A stretch of DNA of 64,000 nucleotides from Lota lota (Eukaryota > Chordata > Actinopteri > Gadiformes > Lotidae): assembly GCA_026745465.1 (NCBI GenBank), contig JACYXH010000692.1:1-64000 (forward strand), in the 5' to 3' direction. Each line of letters opens with the position of its first letter. Position 1 is the stretch's first letter. A program made the translations under genes and the position numbers. The notes beneath the pieces are model-generated. The model saw only the letters and a program-made list of their open reading frames with translations, did not search any database and had not been told where the DNA came from. Below are positions 32,401 to 47,600 of this stretch, piece after piece.

Positions 32401-35400
32401 GAGAATCAATTTTTGACCACTATGTATTTCTGAGCATAAACAAGGTTTTTTGTGTTAAAAACGATGGTGCTTCACCATTTGATGCTGGTATAAGGTCTAA
32501 ACAACAATTAACAAGCTTTATTACACTTTTCCATTTAAAGTGGGAAAAAAGCAACATACCACTTTTTTATGTGCGGAAAATGCTTTTCAGAGGCAAGAGA
32601 AATACTTTTTGACCACAATGTGTTTCTGAGCAGAAACATGTTTTTCTGTGTTACAAACGATGGTGCTTCACCATTTGATGTTGGTATAAGGTCTAAACAA
32701 CCATTACCAAGTTTAGTGACATTTTTTCATTTAAAGTGGGAAAAAAGCAACATACTACTTTTCTATGTGCGGAAAATGCTTTTCAGAGCAAGAGAATCAA
32801 TTTTTGACCACTATGTATTTCTGAGCATAAACAAGGTTTTTTGTGTTAAAAACGATGGTGCTTCACCATTTGATGCTGGTAAGGTCTAAACAACGATTAA
32901 CAAGCTTTATTACACTTTTCCATTTAAAGTGGGAAAAAAGCAACTTACCACTTTTTTATGTGCGGAAAATGCTTTTCAGGGCAACAGAATCAATTTTTGA
33001 CCACTATGTATTTCTGAGCATAAACAAGGTTTTGCTGTGTTACAAACGGTGGTGCTTCACCATTTGATGTTGGTATAAGGTTTAAACAAATAATTACCAA
33101 GTTTAGTGACATTTTTTCATTTAAAGTGGGAAAAAAGCAATATACTACTTTTCTATGTTTGGAAAATGCTTTTCAGAGCAAGAGAATCAATTTTTGACCA
33201 CTATGTATTTCTGAGCATAAACAATGTTTTTTGTGTTAAAAACGATGGTGCTTCACCATTTGATGCTGGTATAAGGTCTAAACAACAATTAACAAGCTTT
33301 ATTACACTTTTCTATTTAAAGTGGGAAAAAAGCAACATACCACTTTTTTATGTGCGGAAAATGCTTTTCAGGGCAAGAGAATCAATTTTTGACCACTATG
33401 TATTTCTGAGCATAAACAAGGTTTTTTGTGTTAAAAACGATGGTGCTTCACCATTTGATGTTGGTATTGGGTCAGAACAACCATTACCAAGTTTAGTGAC
33501 ATTTTTCCATTTAAAGTGGGAAAAAAGCAACATACGACTTTTCTATGTGCGGAAAATGCTTTTCAGAACAAGAGAATCAATTTTTGACAACTATGTATTT
33601 CTGAGCATAAACAAGGTTTTTTGTGTTAAAAACGATTGTGCTTCACCATTTGATGCTGGTATAAGTCTAAACAACAATTAACAAGCTTTATTACATTTTT
33701 CCATTTAAAGTGGGAAAAAAGCAACATACCACTTTTCTATGTGCGGAAAATGCTTTTCAGAGTAAGAGAATCAATTTTTGACCACTATGTATTTCTGAGC
33801 ATAAACAAGGTTTTTTGTGTAAAAACGATGGTGCTTCACCATTTGATGCTGGTATAAGGTCTAAACAACAATTAACAAGCTTTATTACACTTTTCCATTA
33901 AAGTGGGAAAAAAGCAACATACCACTTTTTTATGTGCGAAAATGCTTTTCAGAGGCAAGAGAAACACTTTTTGACCACAATGTGTTTCTGAGCATAAACA
34001 TGTTTTCTGTGTTACAAACGATGGTGCTTCACCATTTGATGTTGGTATAAGGTCTAAACAACCATTACCAAGTTTAGTGACATTTTTTCATTTAAACTGG
34101 GAAAAAAGCAACATACTACTTTTCTATGTTTGGAAAATGCTTTTCAGAGCAAGAGAATCAATTTTTGACCACTATGTATTTCTGAGCATAAACAATGTTT
34201 TTTGTGTTAAAAACGATGGTGCTTCACCATTTGATGTGGTATAAGGTCTAAACAACAATTAACAAGCTTTATTACACTTTTCCATTTAAAGTGGGAAAAA
34301 AGCAACATACCACTTTTTTATGTGCGGAAAATGCTTTTCAGGGCAAGAGAATCAATTTTTGACCACTATGTATTTCTGAGCATAAACAAGGTTTTTTGTG
34401 TTAAAAACGATGGTGCTTCACCATTTGATGTTGGTATAAGGTCTAAACAAATAATTACCAAGTTTAGTGACATTTTTTCATTTAAAGTGGGAAAAAAGCA
34501 ACATACTACTTTTCTATGTTTGGAAAATGCTTTTCAGAACAAGAGAATCAATTTTTGACCACTATGTATTTCTGAGCATAAACAATGTTTTTTGTGTTAA
34601 AAACGATGGTGCTTCACCATTTGATGCTGGTATAAGGTCTAAACAACAATTAACAAGCTTTATTACACTTTTCCTGTTTAAAGTGGGAAAAAAGCAACAT
34701 ACCACTTTTTTATGTGCGGAAAATGCTTTTCAGGGCAAGAGAATCAATTTTTGACCACTATGTATTTCTGAGCATAAACAAGGTTTTTTGTGTTAAAAAC
34801 GATGGTGCTTCACCATTTGATGTTGGTATTGGGTCAGAACAACCATTACCAAGTTTAGTGACATTTTTCCATTTAAAGTGGGAAAAAAGCAACATACGAC
34901 TTTTCTATGTGCGGAAAATGCTTTTCAGAACAAGAGAATCAATTTTTGACAACTATGTATTTCTGAGCATAAACAAGGTTTTTTGTGTTAAAAACGATGG
35001 TGCTTCACCATTTGATGCTGGTATAAGGTCTAAACAACAATTAACAAGCTTTATTACATTTTTCCATTTAAAGTGGGAAAAAAGCAACATACCACTTTTC
35101 TATGTGCGGAAAATGCTTTTCAGAGTAAGAGAATCAATTTTTGACCACTATGTATTTCTGAGCATAAACAAGGTGTTTTGTGGTAAAAACGATGGTGCTT
35201 CACCATTTGATGCTGGTATAAGGTCTAAACAACAATTAACAAGCTTTATTACACTTTTCCAATTAAAGTGGGAAAAAAGCAACATACCACTTTTTTATGT
35301 GCGGAAAATGCTTTTCAGAGGCAAGAGAAACACTTTTTGACCACAATGTGTTTCTGAGCATAAACATGTTTTTCTGTGTTACAAACGATGGTGCTTCACC

Positions 35401-38400
35401 ATTTGATGTTGGTATAAGGTCTAAACAACCATTACCAAGTTTAGTGACATTTTTTCATTTAAAGTGGGAAAAAAAGCAACATACTACTTTTCTATGTTTG
35501 GAAAATGCTATTCAGAGCAAGAGAATCAATTTTTGACCACTATGTATTTCTGAGCATAAACAATGTTTTTTGTGTTAAAAACGATGGTGCTTCACCATTT
35601 GATGGTGGTATAAGGTCTAAACAACAATTAACAAGCTTTATTACACTTTTCCATTTAAAGTGGGAAAAAAGCAACATACCACTTTTTTATGTGCGGAAAA
35701 TGCTTTTCAGGGCAAGAGAATCAATTTTTGACCACTATGTATTTCTGAGCATAAACAAGGTTTTTTGTGTTAAAAACGATGGTGCTTCACCATTTGATGT
35801 TGGTATTAGGTCAGAACAACCATTACCAAGTTTAGTGACATTTTTCCATTTAAAGTGGGAAAAAAGCAACATACGACTTTTCTATGTGCGGAAAATGCTT
35901 TTCAGAACAAGAGAATCAATTTTTGACCACTATGTATTTCTGAGCATAAACAAGGTTTTTTGTGTTAAAAACGATGGTGCTTCACCATTTGATGCTGGTA
36001 TTAGGTCTAAACAACAATTAACAAGCTTTATTACACTTTTCCATTTAAAGTGGAAAAAAAGCAACATACCACTTTTTTATGTGCGGAAAATGCTTTTCAG
36101 AGGCAAGAGAAACACTTTTTGACCACAGTGTGTTTCTGAGCATAAACATGTTTTGCTGTGTTACAAACGATGGTGCTTCACCATTTGATGTTGGTATAAG
36201 GTCTAAACAAATAATTACCAAGTTTAGTGACATTTTTTCATTTAAAGTGGGAAAAAAGCAACATACTACTTTTCTATGTGCGGAAAATGCTTTTCAGAGC
36301 AAGAGAATCAATTTTTGACCACTATGTATTTCTGAGCATAAACAAGGTGCTTTGTGGTAAAAACGATGGTGCTTCACCATTTGATGTTGGTATTAGGTCA
36401 GAACAACCATTACCAAGTTTAGTGACATTTTTCCATTTAAAGTGGGAAAAAAGCAACATACGACTTTTCTATGTGCGGAAAATGCTTTTCAGAACAAGAG
36501 AATCAATTTTTGACCACTATGTATTTCTGAGCATAAACAAGGTTTTTTGTGTTAAAAACGATGGTGCTTCACCATTTGATGCTGGTATAAGGTCTAAACA
36601 ACAATTAACAAGCTTCATTACATTTTTCCATTTAAAGTGGGTAAAAGCAACATACCACTTTTCTATGTGTGGAAAATGCTTTTCAGAGCAAGAGAATCAA
36701 TTTTTGACCACTATGTATTTCTGAGCATAAACAAGGTGCTTTGTGGTAAAAACGATGGTGCTTCACCATTTGATGCTGGTATAAGGTCTAAACAACAATT
36801 AACAAGCTTTATTACACTTTTCCAATTAAAGTGGGAAAAAAGCAACATACCACTTTTTTATGTGCGGAAAATGCTTTTCAGAGGCAAGAGAAATACTTTT
36901 TGACCACAATGTGTTTCTGAGCAGAAACATGTTTTTCTGTATTACAAACGATGGTGCTTCACCATTTGATGTTGGTATAAGGTCTAAACAACCATTACCA
37001 AGTTTAGTGACATTTTTTCATTTAAAGTGGGAAAAAAGCAACATACTACTTTTCTATGTGCGGAAAATGCTTTTCAGAGCAAGAGAATCAATTTTTGACC
37101 ACTATGTATTTCTGAGCATAAACAATGTTTTTTGTGTTAAAAACGATGGTGCTTCACCATTTGATGCTGGTATAAGGTCTAAACAACAATTAACAAGCTT
37201 TATTACACTTTACCAATTAAAGTGGGAAAAAAGCAACATACCACTTTTTTATGTGCGGAAAATGCTTTTCAGAGGCAAGAGAAATACTTTTTGACCACAA
37301 TGTGTTTCTGAGCAGAAACATGTTTTTCTGTGGTACAAACGATGGTGCTTCACCATTTGATGTTGGTATAAGGTCTAAACAACCATTACCAAGTTAAGTG
37401 ACATTTTTTCATTTAAAGTGGGAAAAAAGCAACATACTACTTTTCTATGTGCTGAAAATGCTTTTCAGAGCAAGAGAATCAATTTTTGACCACTATGTAT
37501 TTCTGAGCATAAACAAGGTTTTTTGTGTTAAAAACGATGGTGCTTCACCATTTGATGCTGGTAAGGTCTAAACAACAATTAACAAGCTTTATTACACTTT
37601 TCCATTTAAAGTGGGAAAAAAGCAACATACCACTTTTTTATGTGCGGAAAATGCTTTTCAGGGCAAGAGAATCAATTTTTGACCACTATGTATTTCTGAG
37701 CATAAACAAGGTTTTGCTGTGTTACAAACGGTGGTGCTTCACCATTTGATGTTGGTATAAGGTCTGAACAAATAATTACCAAGTTTAGTGACATTTTTTC
37801 ATTTAAAGTGGGAAAAAAGCAACATACTACTTTTCTATGTGCGGAAAATGCTTTTCAGAGCAAGAGAATCAATTTTTGACCACTATGTATTTCTGAGCAT
37901 AAACAAGGTTTTTTGTGTTAAAAACGATGGTGCTTCACCATTTGATGCTGGTATAAGGTCTAAACAACAATTAACAAGCTTTATTACATTTTTCCATTTA
38001 AAGTGGGAAAAAAGCAACATAAGACTTTTCTATGTGCGGAAAATGCTTTTCAGAACAAGAGAATCAATTTTTGACCACTATGTATTTCTGAGCATAAACA
38101 AGGTTTTTTGTGTTAAAAACGACGGTGCTTCACCATTTGATGTTGGTATTAGGTCTAAACAACAATTAACAAGCTTTATTACACTTTTCCATTTAAAGTG
38201 GGAAAAAAGCAACATACCACTTTTTTATGTGCGGAAAATGCTTTTCAGAGGCAAGAGAAACACTTTTTGACCACAATGTGTTTCTGAGCATAAACATGTT
38301 TTGCTGTGTTACAAACGGTGGTGCTTCACCATTTGATGTTGGTATAAGGTCTAAACAAATAATTACCAAGTTTAGTGACATTTTTTCATTTAAAGTGGGA

Positions 38401-41400
38401 AAAAAGCAACATACTACTTTTCTATGTTTGGAAAATGCTTTTCAGAGCAAGAGAATCAATTTTTGACCACTATGTATTTCTGAGCATAAACAATGTTTTT
38501 TGTGTTAAAAACGATGGTGCTTCACCATTTGATGCTGGTATAAGGTCTAAACAACAATTAACAAGCTTTATTACACTTTTCCATTTAAAGTGGGAAAAAA
38601 GCAACATACCACTTTTTTATGTGCGGAAAATGCTTTTCAGGGCAAGAGAATCAATTTTTGACCACTATGTATTTCTGAGCATAAACAAGGTTTTTTGTGT
38701 TAAAAACGATGGTGCTTCACCATTTGATGTTGGTATTAGGTCAGAACAACCATTACCAAGTTTAGTGAAATTTTTCCATTTAAAGTGGGAATAAAGCAAC
38801 ATACGACTTTTCTATGTGCGGAAAATGCTTTTCAGAACAAGAGAATCAATTTTTGACCACTATGTATTTCTGAGCATAAACAAGGTTTTTTGTGTTAAAA
38901 ACGATGGTGCTTCACCATTTGATGCTGGTATTAGGTCTAAACAACAATTAACAAGCTTTATTACACTTTTCCATTTAAAGTGGAAAAAAAGCAACATACC
39001 ACTTTTTTATGTGCGGAAAATGCTTTTCAGAGGCAAGAGAAACACTTTTTGACCACAGTGTGTTTCTGAGCATAAACATGTTTTGCTGTGTTACAAACGA
39101 TGGTGCTTCACCATTTGATGTTGGTATAAGGTCTAAACAAATAATTACCAAGTTTAGTGACATTTTTTCATTTAAAGTGGGAAAAAAGCAACATACTACT
39201 TTTCTATGTGCGGAAAATGCTTTTCAGAGCAAGAGAATCAATTTTTGACCACTATGTATTTCTGAGCATAAACAAGGTTTTTTGTGTTAAAAACGATGGT
39301 GCTTCACCATTTGATGTTGGTATTAGGTCAGAACAACCATTACCAAGTTTAGTGACATTTTTCCATTTAAAGTGGGAAAAAAGCAACATACGACTTTTCT
39401 ATGTGCGAAAAATGCTTTTCAGAACAAGAGAATCAATTTTTGACCACTATGTATTTCTGAGCATAAACAAGGTTTTTTGTGTTAAAAACGATGGTGCTTC
39501 ACCATTTGATGCTGGTATAAGGTCTAAACAACCATTAACAAGCTTCATTACATTTTTCCATTTAAAGTGGGTAAAAGCAACATACCACTTTTCTATGTGC
39601 GGAAAATGCTTTTCAGAGTAAGAGAATCAATTTTTGACCACTATGTATTTCTGAGCATAAACAAGGTGTTTTGTGGTAAAAACGATGGTGCTTCACCATT
39701 TGATGCTGGTATAAGGTCTAAACAACAATTAACAAGCTTTATTACACTTTTCCAATTAAAGTGGGAAAAAAGCAACATACCACTTTTTTATGTGCGGAAA
39801 ATGCTTTTCAGAGGCAAGAGAAACACTTTTTGACCACAATGTGTTTCTGAGCATAAACATGTTTTACTGTGTTACAAACGATGGTGCTTCACCATTTGAT
39901 GTTGGTATAAGGTCTAAACAACCATTACCAAGTTTAGTGACATTTTTTCATTTAAAGTGGGAAAAAAAGCAACATACTACTTTTCTATGTTTGGAAAATG
40001 CTTTTCAGAGCAAGAGAATCAATTTTTGACCACTATGTATTTCTGAGCATAAACAATGTTTTTTGTGTTAAAAACGATGGTGCTTCACCATTTGATGGTG
40101 GTATAAGGTCTAAACAACAATTAACAAGCTTTATTACACTTTTTCCATTTAAAGTGGGAAAAAAGCAACATACCACTTTTTTATGTGCGGAAAATGCTTT
40201 TCAGGGCAAGAGAATCAATTTTTGACCACTATGTATTTCTGAGCATAAACAAGGTTTTTTGTGTTAAAAACGATGGTGCTTCACCATTTGATGTTGGTAT
40301 TAGGTCAGAACAACCATTACCAAGTTTAGTGACATTTTTCCATTTAAAGTGGGAAAAAAGCAACATACGACTTTTCTATGTGCGGAAAATGCTTTTCAGA
40401 ACAAGAGAATCAATTTTTGACCACTATGTATTTCTGAGCATAAACAAGGTTTTTTGTGTTAAAAACGATGGTGCTTCACCATTTGATGCTGGTATTAGGT
40501 CTAAACAACAATTAACAAGCTTTATTACACTTTTCCATTTAAAGTGGAAAAAAGCAACATACCACTTTTTTATGTGCGGAAAATGCTTTTCAGAGGCAAG
40601 AGAAACACTTTTTGACCACAGTGTGTTTCTGAGCATAAACATGTTTTGCTGTGTTACAAACGATGGTGCTTCACCATTTGATGTTGGTATAAGGTCTAAA
40701 CAAATAATTACCAAGTTTAGTGACATTTTTTCATTTAAAGTGGGAAAAAAGCAACATACTACTTTTCTATGTTTGGAAAATGCTTTTCAGAGCAAGAGAA
40801 TCAATTTTTGACCACTATGTATTTCTGAGCATAAACAATGTTTTTTGTGTTAAAAACGATGGTGCTTCACCATTTGATGCTGGTATAAGGTCTAAACAAC
40901 AATTAACAAGCTTTATTACACTTTTCCATTTAAAGTGGGAAAAAAGCAACATACCACTTTTTTATGTGCGGAAAATGCTTTTCAGGGCAAGAGAATCAAT
41001 TTTTGACCACTATGTATTTCTGAGCATAAACAAGGTTTTTTGTGTTAAAAACGATGGTGCTTCACCATTTGATGTTGGTATTAGGTCAGAACAACCATTA
41101 CCAAGTTTAGTGACATTTTTCCATTTAAAGTGGGAATATAAATACAACATACGACTTTTCTATGTGCGGAAAATGCTTTTCAGAACAAGAGAATCAATTT
41201 TTGACCACTATGTATTTCTGAGCATAAACAAGGTTTTTTGTGTTAAAAACGATGGTGCTTCACCATTTGATGCTGGTATTAGGTCTAAACAACAATTAAC
41301 AAGCTTTATTACACTTTTCCATTTAAAGTGGAAAAAAAGCAACATACCACTTTTTTATGTGCGGAAAATGCTTTTCAGAGGCAAGAGAAACACTTTTTGA

Positions 41401-44400
41401 CCACAGTGTGTTTCTGAGCATAAACATGTTTTGCTGTGTTACAAACGATGGTGCTTCACCATTTGATGTTGGTATAAGGTCTAAACAAATAATTACCAAG
41501 TTTAGTGACATTTTTTCATTTAAAGTGGGAAAAAAGCAACATACTACTTTTCTATGTGCGGAAAATGCTTTTCAGAGCAAGAGAATCAATTTTTGACCAC
41601 TATGTATTTCTGAGCATAAACAAGGTTTTTTGTGTTAAAAACGATGGTGCTTCACCATTTGATGTTGGTATTAGGTCAGAACAACCATTACCAAGTTTAG
41701 TGACATTTTTCCATTTAAAGTGGGAAAAAAGCAACATACGACTTTTCTATGTGCGAAAATGCTTTTCAGAACAAGAGAATCAATTTTTGACCACTATGTA
41801 TTTCTGAGCATAAACAAGGTTTTTTGTGTTAAAAACGATGGTGCTTCACCATTTGATGCTGGTATAAGGTCTAAACAACAATTAACAAGCTTCATTACAT
41901 TTTTCCATTTAAAGTGGGTAAAAGCAACATACCACTTTTCTATGTGCGGAAAATGCTTTTCAGAGCAAGAGAATCAATTTTTGACCACTATGTATTTCTG
42001 AGCATAAACAAGGTGCTTTGTGGTAAAAACGATGGTGCTTCACCATTTGATGCTGGTATAAGGTCTAAACAACAATTAACAAGCTTTATTACACTTTTCC
42101 AATTAAAGTGGGAAAAAAGCAACATACCACTTTTTTATGTGCGGAAAATGCTTTTCAGAGGCAAGAGAAACACTTTTTGACCACAATGTGTTTCTGAGCA
42201 TAAACATGTTTTTCTGTGTTACAAACGATGGTGCTTCACCATTTGATGTTGGTATAAGGTCTAAACAACCATTACCAAGTTTAGTGACATTTTTTCATTT
42301 AAAGTGGGAAAAAAGCAACATACTACTTTTCTATGTGCGGAAAATGCTTTTCAGAGCAAGAGAATCAATTTTTGACCACTATGTATTTCTGAGCATAAAC
42401 AAGGTTTTTTGTGTTAAAAACGATGGTGCTTCACCATTTGATGCTGGTATAAGGTCTAAACAACAATTAACAAGCTTTATTACACTTTTCCATTTAAAGT
42501 GGGAAAAAAGCAACATACCACTTTTTTATGTGCGGAAAATGCTTTTCAGAGCAAGAGAATCAATTTTGACCACTATGTATTTCTGAGCATAAACAAGGTT
42601 TTTTGTGTTAAAAACGATGGTGCTTCACCATTTGATGCTGGTATAAGGTCTAAACAACCAATTAACAAGCTTTAGTTACATTTTTCCATTTAAAGTGGGA
42701 AAAAAGCAACATACCACTTTTCTATGTGCGGAAAATGCTTTTCAGAGCAAGAGAATCAATTTTTGACCACTATGTATTTCTGAGCATAAACAAGGTGCTT
42801 TGTGTTAAAAACGATGGTGCTTCACCATTTGATGCTGGTATAAGGTCTAAACAACAATTAACAAGCTTTATTACACTTTTCCAATTAAAGTGGGAAAAAA
42901 AGCAACATACCACTTTTTTATGTGCGGAAAATGCTTTTCAGAGGCAAGAGAAATACTTTTTGACCACAATGTGTTTCTGAGCAGAAACATGTTTTTCTGT
43001 GTTACAAACGATGGTGCTTCACCATTTGATGTTGGTATAAGGTCTAAACAACCATTACCAAGTTTAGTGACATTTTTTCATTTAAAGTGGGAAAAAAGCA
43101 ACATACTACTTTTCTATGTGCGGAAAATGCTTTTCAGAGCAAGAGAATCCATTTGTGACCACTATGTATTTCTGAGCATAAACAAGGTTTTTTGTGTTAA
43201 AAACGATGGTGCTTCACCATTTGATGTTGGTATTAGGTCAGAACAACCATTACCAAGTTTAGTGACATTTTTCCATTTAAAGTGGGAAAAAAGCAACATA
43301 CGACTTTTCTATGTGCGGAAAATGCTTTTCAGAACAAGAGAATCAATTTTTGACCACTATGTATTTCTGAGCATAAACAAGGTTTTTTGTGTTAAAAACG
43401 ATGGTGCTTCACCATTTGATGCTGGTATAAGGTCTAAACAACAATTAACAAGCTTTATTACACTTTTTCCATTTAAAGTGGGAAAAAAGCAACATACGAC
43501 TTTTCTATGTGCGGAAAATGCTTTTCAGAACAAGAGAATCAATTTTTGACCACTATGTATTTCTGAGCATAAACAAGGTGTTTTGTGGTAAAAACGATGG
43601 TGCTTCACCATTTGATGCTGGTATAAGGTCTAAACAACAATTAACAAGCTTTATTACACTTTTCCAATTAAAGTGGGAAAAAAGCAACATACCACTTTTC
43701 TATGTGCGGAAAATGCTTTTCAGAGCAAGAGAATAAATTTTTGACCACTATGTATTTCTGAGCATAAACAATGTTTTTTGTGTTAAAAACGATGGTGCTT
43801 CACCATTTGATGTTGGTATAAGGTCTAAACAACAATTACCAAGTTTAGTGACATTTTTTCCATTTAAAGTGGGAAAAAAGCAACATACTACTTTTCTATG
43901 TGCGGAAAATGCTTTTCAGAGCAAGAGAATCAATTTTTGACCACTATGTATTTCTGAGCATAAACAAGGTTTTTGTGTTAAAAACGATGGTGCTTCACCA
44001 TTTGATGCTGGTATAAGGTCTAAACAACAATTAACAAGCTTTATTACACTTTTTCATTTAAAGTGGGAAAAAAGCAACATACCACTTTTCTATGTGCGGA
44101 AAATGCTTTCAGAGCAAGAGAATCAATTTTGACCACTATGTATTTCTGAGCATAAACATGTTTTTTGTGTTAAAAACGATGGTGCTTCACCATTTGATGT
44201 TGGTATAAGGTCTAAACAACCATTACCAAGTTTAGTGACATTTTTTCCATTTAAAGTGGGAAAAAAGCAACATACTACTTTTCTATGTGCGGAAAATGCT
44301 TTTCAGAGCAAGAGAATCATTTTTGACCACTATGTATTTCTGAGCATAAACAAGGGTTTTTGTGTTAAAAACGATGGTGCTTCACCATTTGATGTTGGTA

Positions 44401-44600
44401 TAAGGTCTAAACAACCATTAACAAGCTTAGTTACACTTTTCCATTTAAAGTGGGAAAAAAGCAACATACGACTTTTCTATGTGCGGAAAATGCTTTTCAG
44501 AACAAGAGAATCAATTTTTGACCATATGTATTTCTGAGCATAAACAAGGTTTTTTGTGTTAAAAACGATGGTGCTTCACCATTTGATGCTGGTATAAGGT
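26401..44600. repeat. 195-bp satellite, irregular middle zone
   Basis: About 93 monomers with more length variation than on either side. Examples are a 164-bp monomer at 32210-32373 (internal loss between ACAACCATTA and GGGAAAAAAG), a shortened copy at about 31845, an altered GGGAATATAAATACAACATAC at about 41133, and clusters of one-base losses at 33660-34240 and 43970-44640. Longer-range order persists: 36079-36903, 39009-39833 and 41357-42180 match at offsets of about 2930 and 2348. No gene. Confidence 0.95.
26640..36720. repeat. Pair of satellite blocks at about 6.2-kb offset
   Basis: 26640-30500 corresponds to 32843-36720 at offsets of 6198-6203, the small drift coming from one-base indels. 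Shared rare features include GGTATTGGGTCAGAACAACC, TTTGACAACT and a TGTTTAAAG variant of CATTTAAAG. The block spacing is about 32 monomers. Confidence 0.7.
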
Positions 44601-47600
44601 CTAAACAACAATTAACAAGCTTCATTACATTTTTCATTTAAAGTGGGTAAAAGCAACATACCACTTTTCTATGTGCGGAAAATGCTTTTCAGAGCAAGAG
44701 AATCAATTTTTGACCACTATGTATTTCTGAGCATAAACAAGGTGCTTTGTGGTAAAAACGATGGTGCTTCACCATTTGATGCTGGTATAAGGTCTAAACA
44801 ACAATTAACAAGCTTTATTACACTTTTCCAATTAAAGTGGGAAAAAAGCAACATACCACTTTTTTATGTGCGGAAAATGATTTTCAGAGGCAAGAGAAAT
44901 ACTTTTTGACCACAATGTGTTTCTGAGCAGAAACATGTTTTTTCTGTGTTACAAACGATGGTGCTTCACCATTTGATGTTGGTATAAGGTCTAAACAACC
45001 ATTACCAAGTTTAGTGACATTTTTTCATTTAAAGTGGGAAAAAAAGCAACATACTACTTTTCTATGTGCGGAAAATGCTTTTCAGAGCAAGAGAATCCAT
45101 TTTTAACCACTATGTATTTCTGAGCATAAACAAGGTTTTTTGTGTTAAAAACGATGGTGCTTCACCATTTGATGCTGGTAAGGTCTAAACAACAATTAAC
45201 AAGCTTTATTACACTTTTCCATTTAAAGTGGGAAAAAAGCAACATACCACTTTTTTATGTGCGGAAAATGCTTTTCAGGGCAAGAGAATCAATTTTTGAC
45301 CACTATGTATTTCTGAGCATAAACAAGGTTTTTTGTGTTAAAAACGACGGTGCTTCACCATTTGATGTTGGTATTAGGTCTAAACAACAATTAACAAGCT
45401 TTATTACACTTTTCCATTTAAAGTGGGAAAAAAGCAACATACCACTTTTTTATGTGCGGAAAATGCTTTTCAGAGGCAAGAGAAACACTTTTTGACCACA
45501 ATGTGTTTCTGAGCATAAACATGTTTTGCTGTGTTACAAACGGTGGTGCTTCACCATTTGATGTTGGTATAAGGTCTAAACAAATAATTACCAAGTTTAG
45601 TGACATTTTTCATTTAAAGTGGAAAAAAGCAACATACTACTTTTCTATGTTGGAAAATGCTTTTCAGAGCAAGAGAATCAATTTTTGACCACTATGTATT
45701 TCTGAGCATAAACAATGTTTTTTGTGTTAAAAACGATGGTGCTTCACCATTTGATGTTGGTATTAGGTCAGAACAACCATTACCAAGTTTAGTGACATTT
45801 TTCCATTTAAAGTGGGAAAAAAGCAACATACGACTTTTCTATGTGCGGAAAATGCTTTTCAGAGCAAGAGAATCAATTTTTGACCACTATGTATTTCTGA
45901 GCATAAACAAGGTGCTTTGTGGTAAAAACGATGGTGCTTCACCATTTGATGCTGGTATAAGGTCTAAACAACAATTAACAAGCTTTATTACACTTTTCCA
46001 ATTAAAGTGGGAAAAAAGCAACATACGACTTTTCTATGTGCGGAAAATGCTTTTCAGAACAAGAGAATCAATTTTTGACCACTATGTATTTCTGAGCATA
46101 AACAAGGTTTTTTGTGTTAAAAACGATGGTGCTTCACCATTTGATGCTGGTATAAGGTCTAAACAACAATTAACAAGCTTCATTACATTTTTCCATTTAA
46201 AGTGGGTAAAAGCAACATACCACTTTTCTATGTGCGGAAAATGCTTTTCAGAGCAAGAGAATCAATTTTTGACCACTATGTATTTCTGAGCATAAACAAG
46301 GTGCTTTGTGGTAAAAACGATGGTGCTTCACCATTTGATGCTGGTATAAGGTCTAAACAACAATTAACAAGCTTTATTACACTTTTCCAATTAAAGTGGG
46401 AAAAAAGCAACATACCACTTTTTTATGTGCGGAAAATGCTTTTCAGAGGCAAGAGAAATACTTTTTGACCACAATGTGTTTCTGAGCAGAAACATGTTTT
46501 TCTGTGTTACAAACGATGGTGCTTCACCATTTGATGTTGGTATAAGGTCTAAACAACCATTACCAAGTTTAGTGACATTTTTTCATTTAAAGTGGGAAAA
46601 AAGCAACATACTACTTTTCTATGTGCGGAAAATGCTTTTCAGAGCAAGAGAATCCATTTTTGACCACTATGTATTTCTGAGCATAAACAAGGTTTTTTGT
46701 CTTAAAAACGATGGTGCTTCACCATTTGATGTTGGTATTAGGTCAGAACAACCATTACCAAGTTTAGTGACATTTTTCCATTTAAAGTGGGAAAAAAGCA
46801 ACATACGACTTTTCTATGTGCGGAAAATGCTTTTCAGAACAAGAGAATCAATTTTTGACCACTATGTATTTCTGAGCATAAACAAGGTGTTTTGTGGTAA
46901 AAACGATGGTGCTTCACCATTTGATGCTGGTATAAGGTCTAAACAACAATTAACAAGCTTTATTACACTTTTCCAATTAAAGTGGGAAAAAAGCAACATA
47001 CGACTTTTCTATGTGCGGAAAATGCTTTTCAGAACAAGAGAATCAATTTTTGACCACTATGTATTTCTGAGCATAAACAAGGTTTTTTGTGTTAAAAACG
47101 ATGGTGCTTCACCATTTGATGCTGGTATAAGGTCTAAACAACAATTAACAAGCTTCATTACATTTTTCCATTTAAAGTGGGTAAAAGCAACATACCACTT
47201 TTCTATGTGCGGAAAATGCTTTTCAGAGCAAGAGAATCAATTTTTGACCACTATGTATTTCTGAGCATAAACAAGGTGCTTTGTGGTAAAAACGATGGTG
47301 CTTCACCATTTGATGCTGGTATAAGGTCTAAACAACAATTAACAAGCTTTATTACACTTTTCCAATTAAAGTGGGAAAAAAGCAACATACCACTTTTTTA
47401 TGTGCGGAAAATGATTTTCAGAGGCAAGAGAAATACTTTTTGACCACAATGTGTTTCTGAGCAGAAACATGTTTTTCTGTGTTACAAACGATGGTGCTTC
47501 ACCATTTGATGTTGGTATAAGGTCTAAACAACCATTACCAAGTTTAGTGACATTTTTTCATTTAAAGTGGGAAAAAAGCAACATACTACTTTTCTATGTG

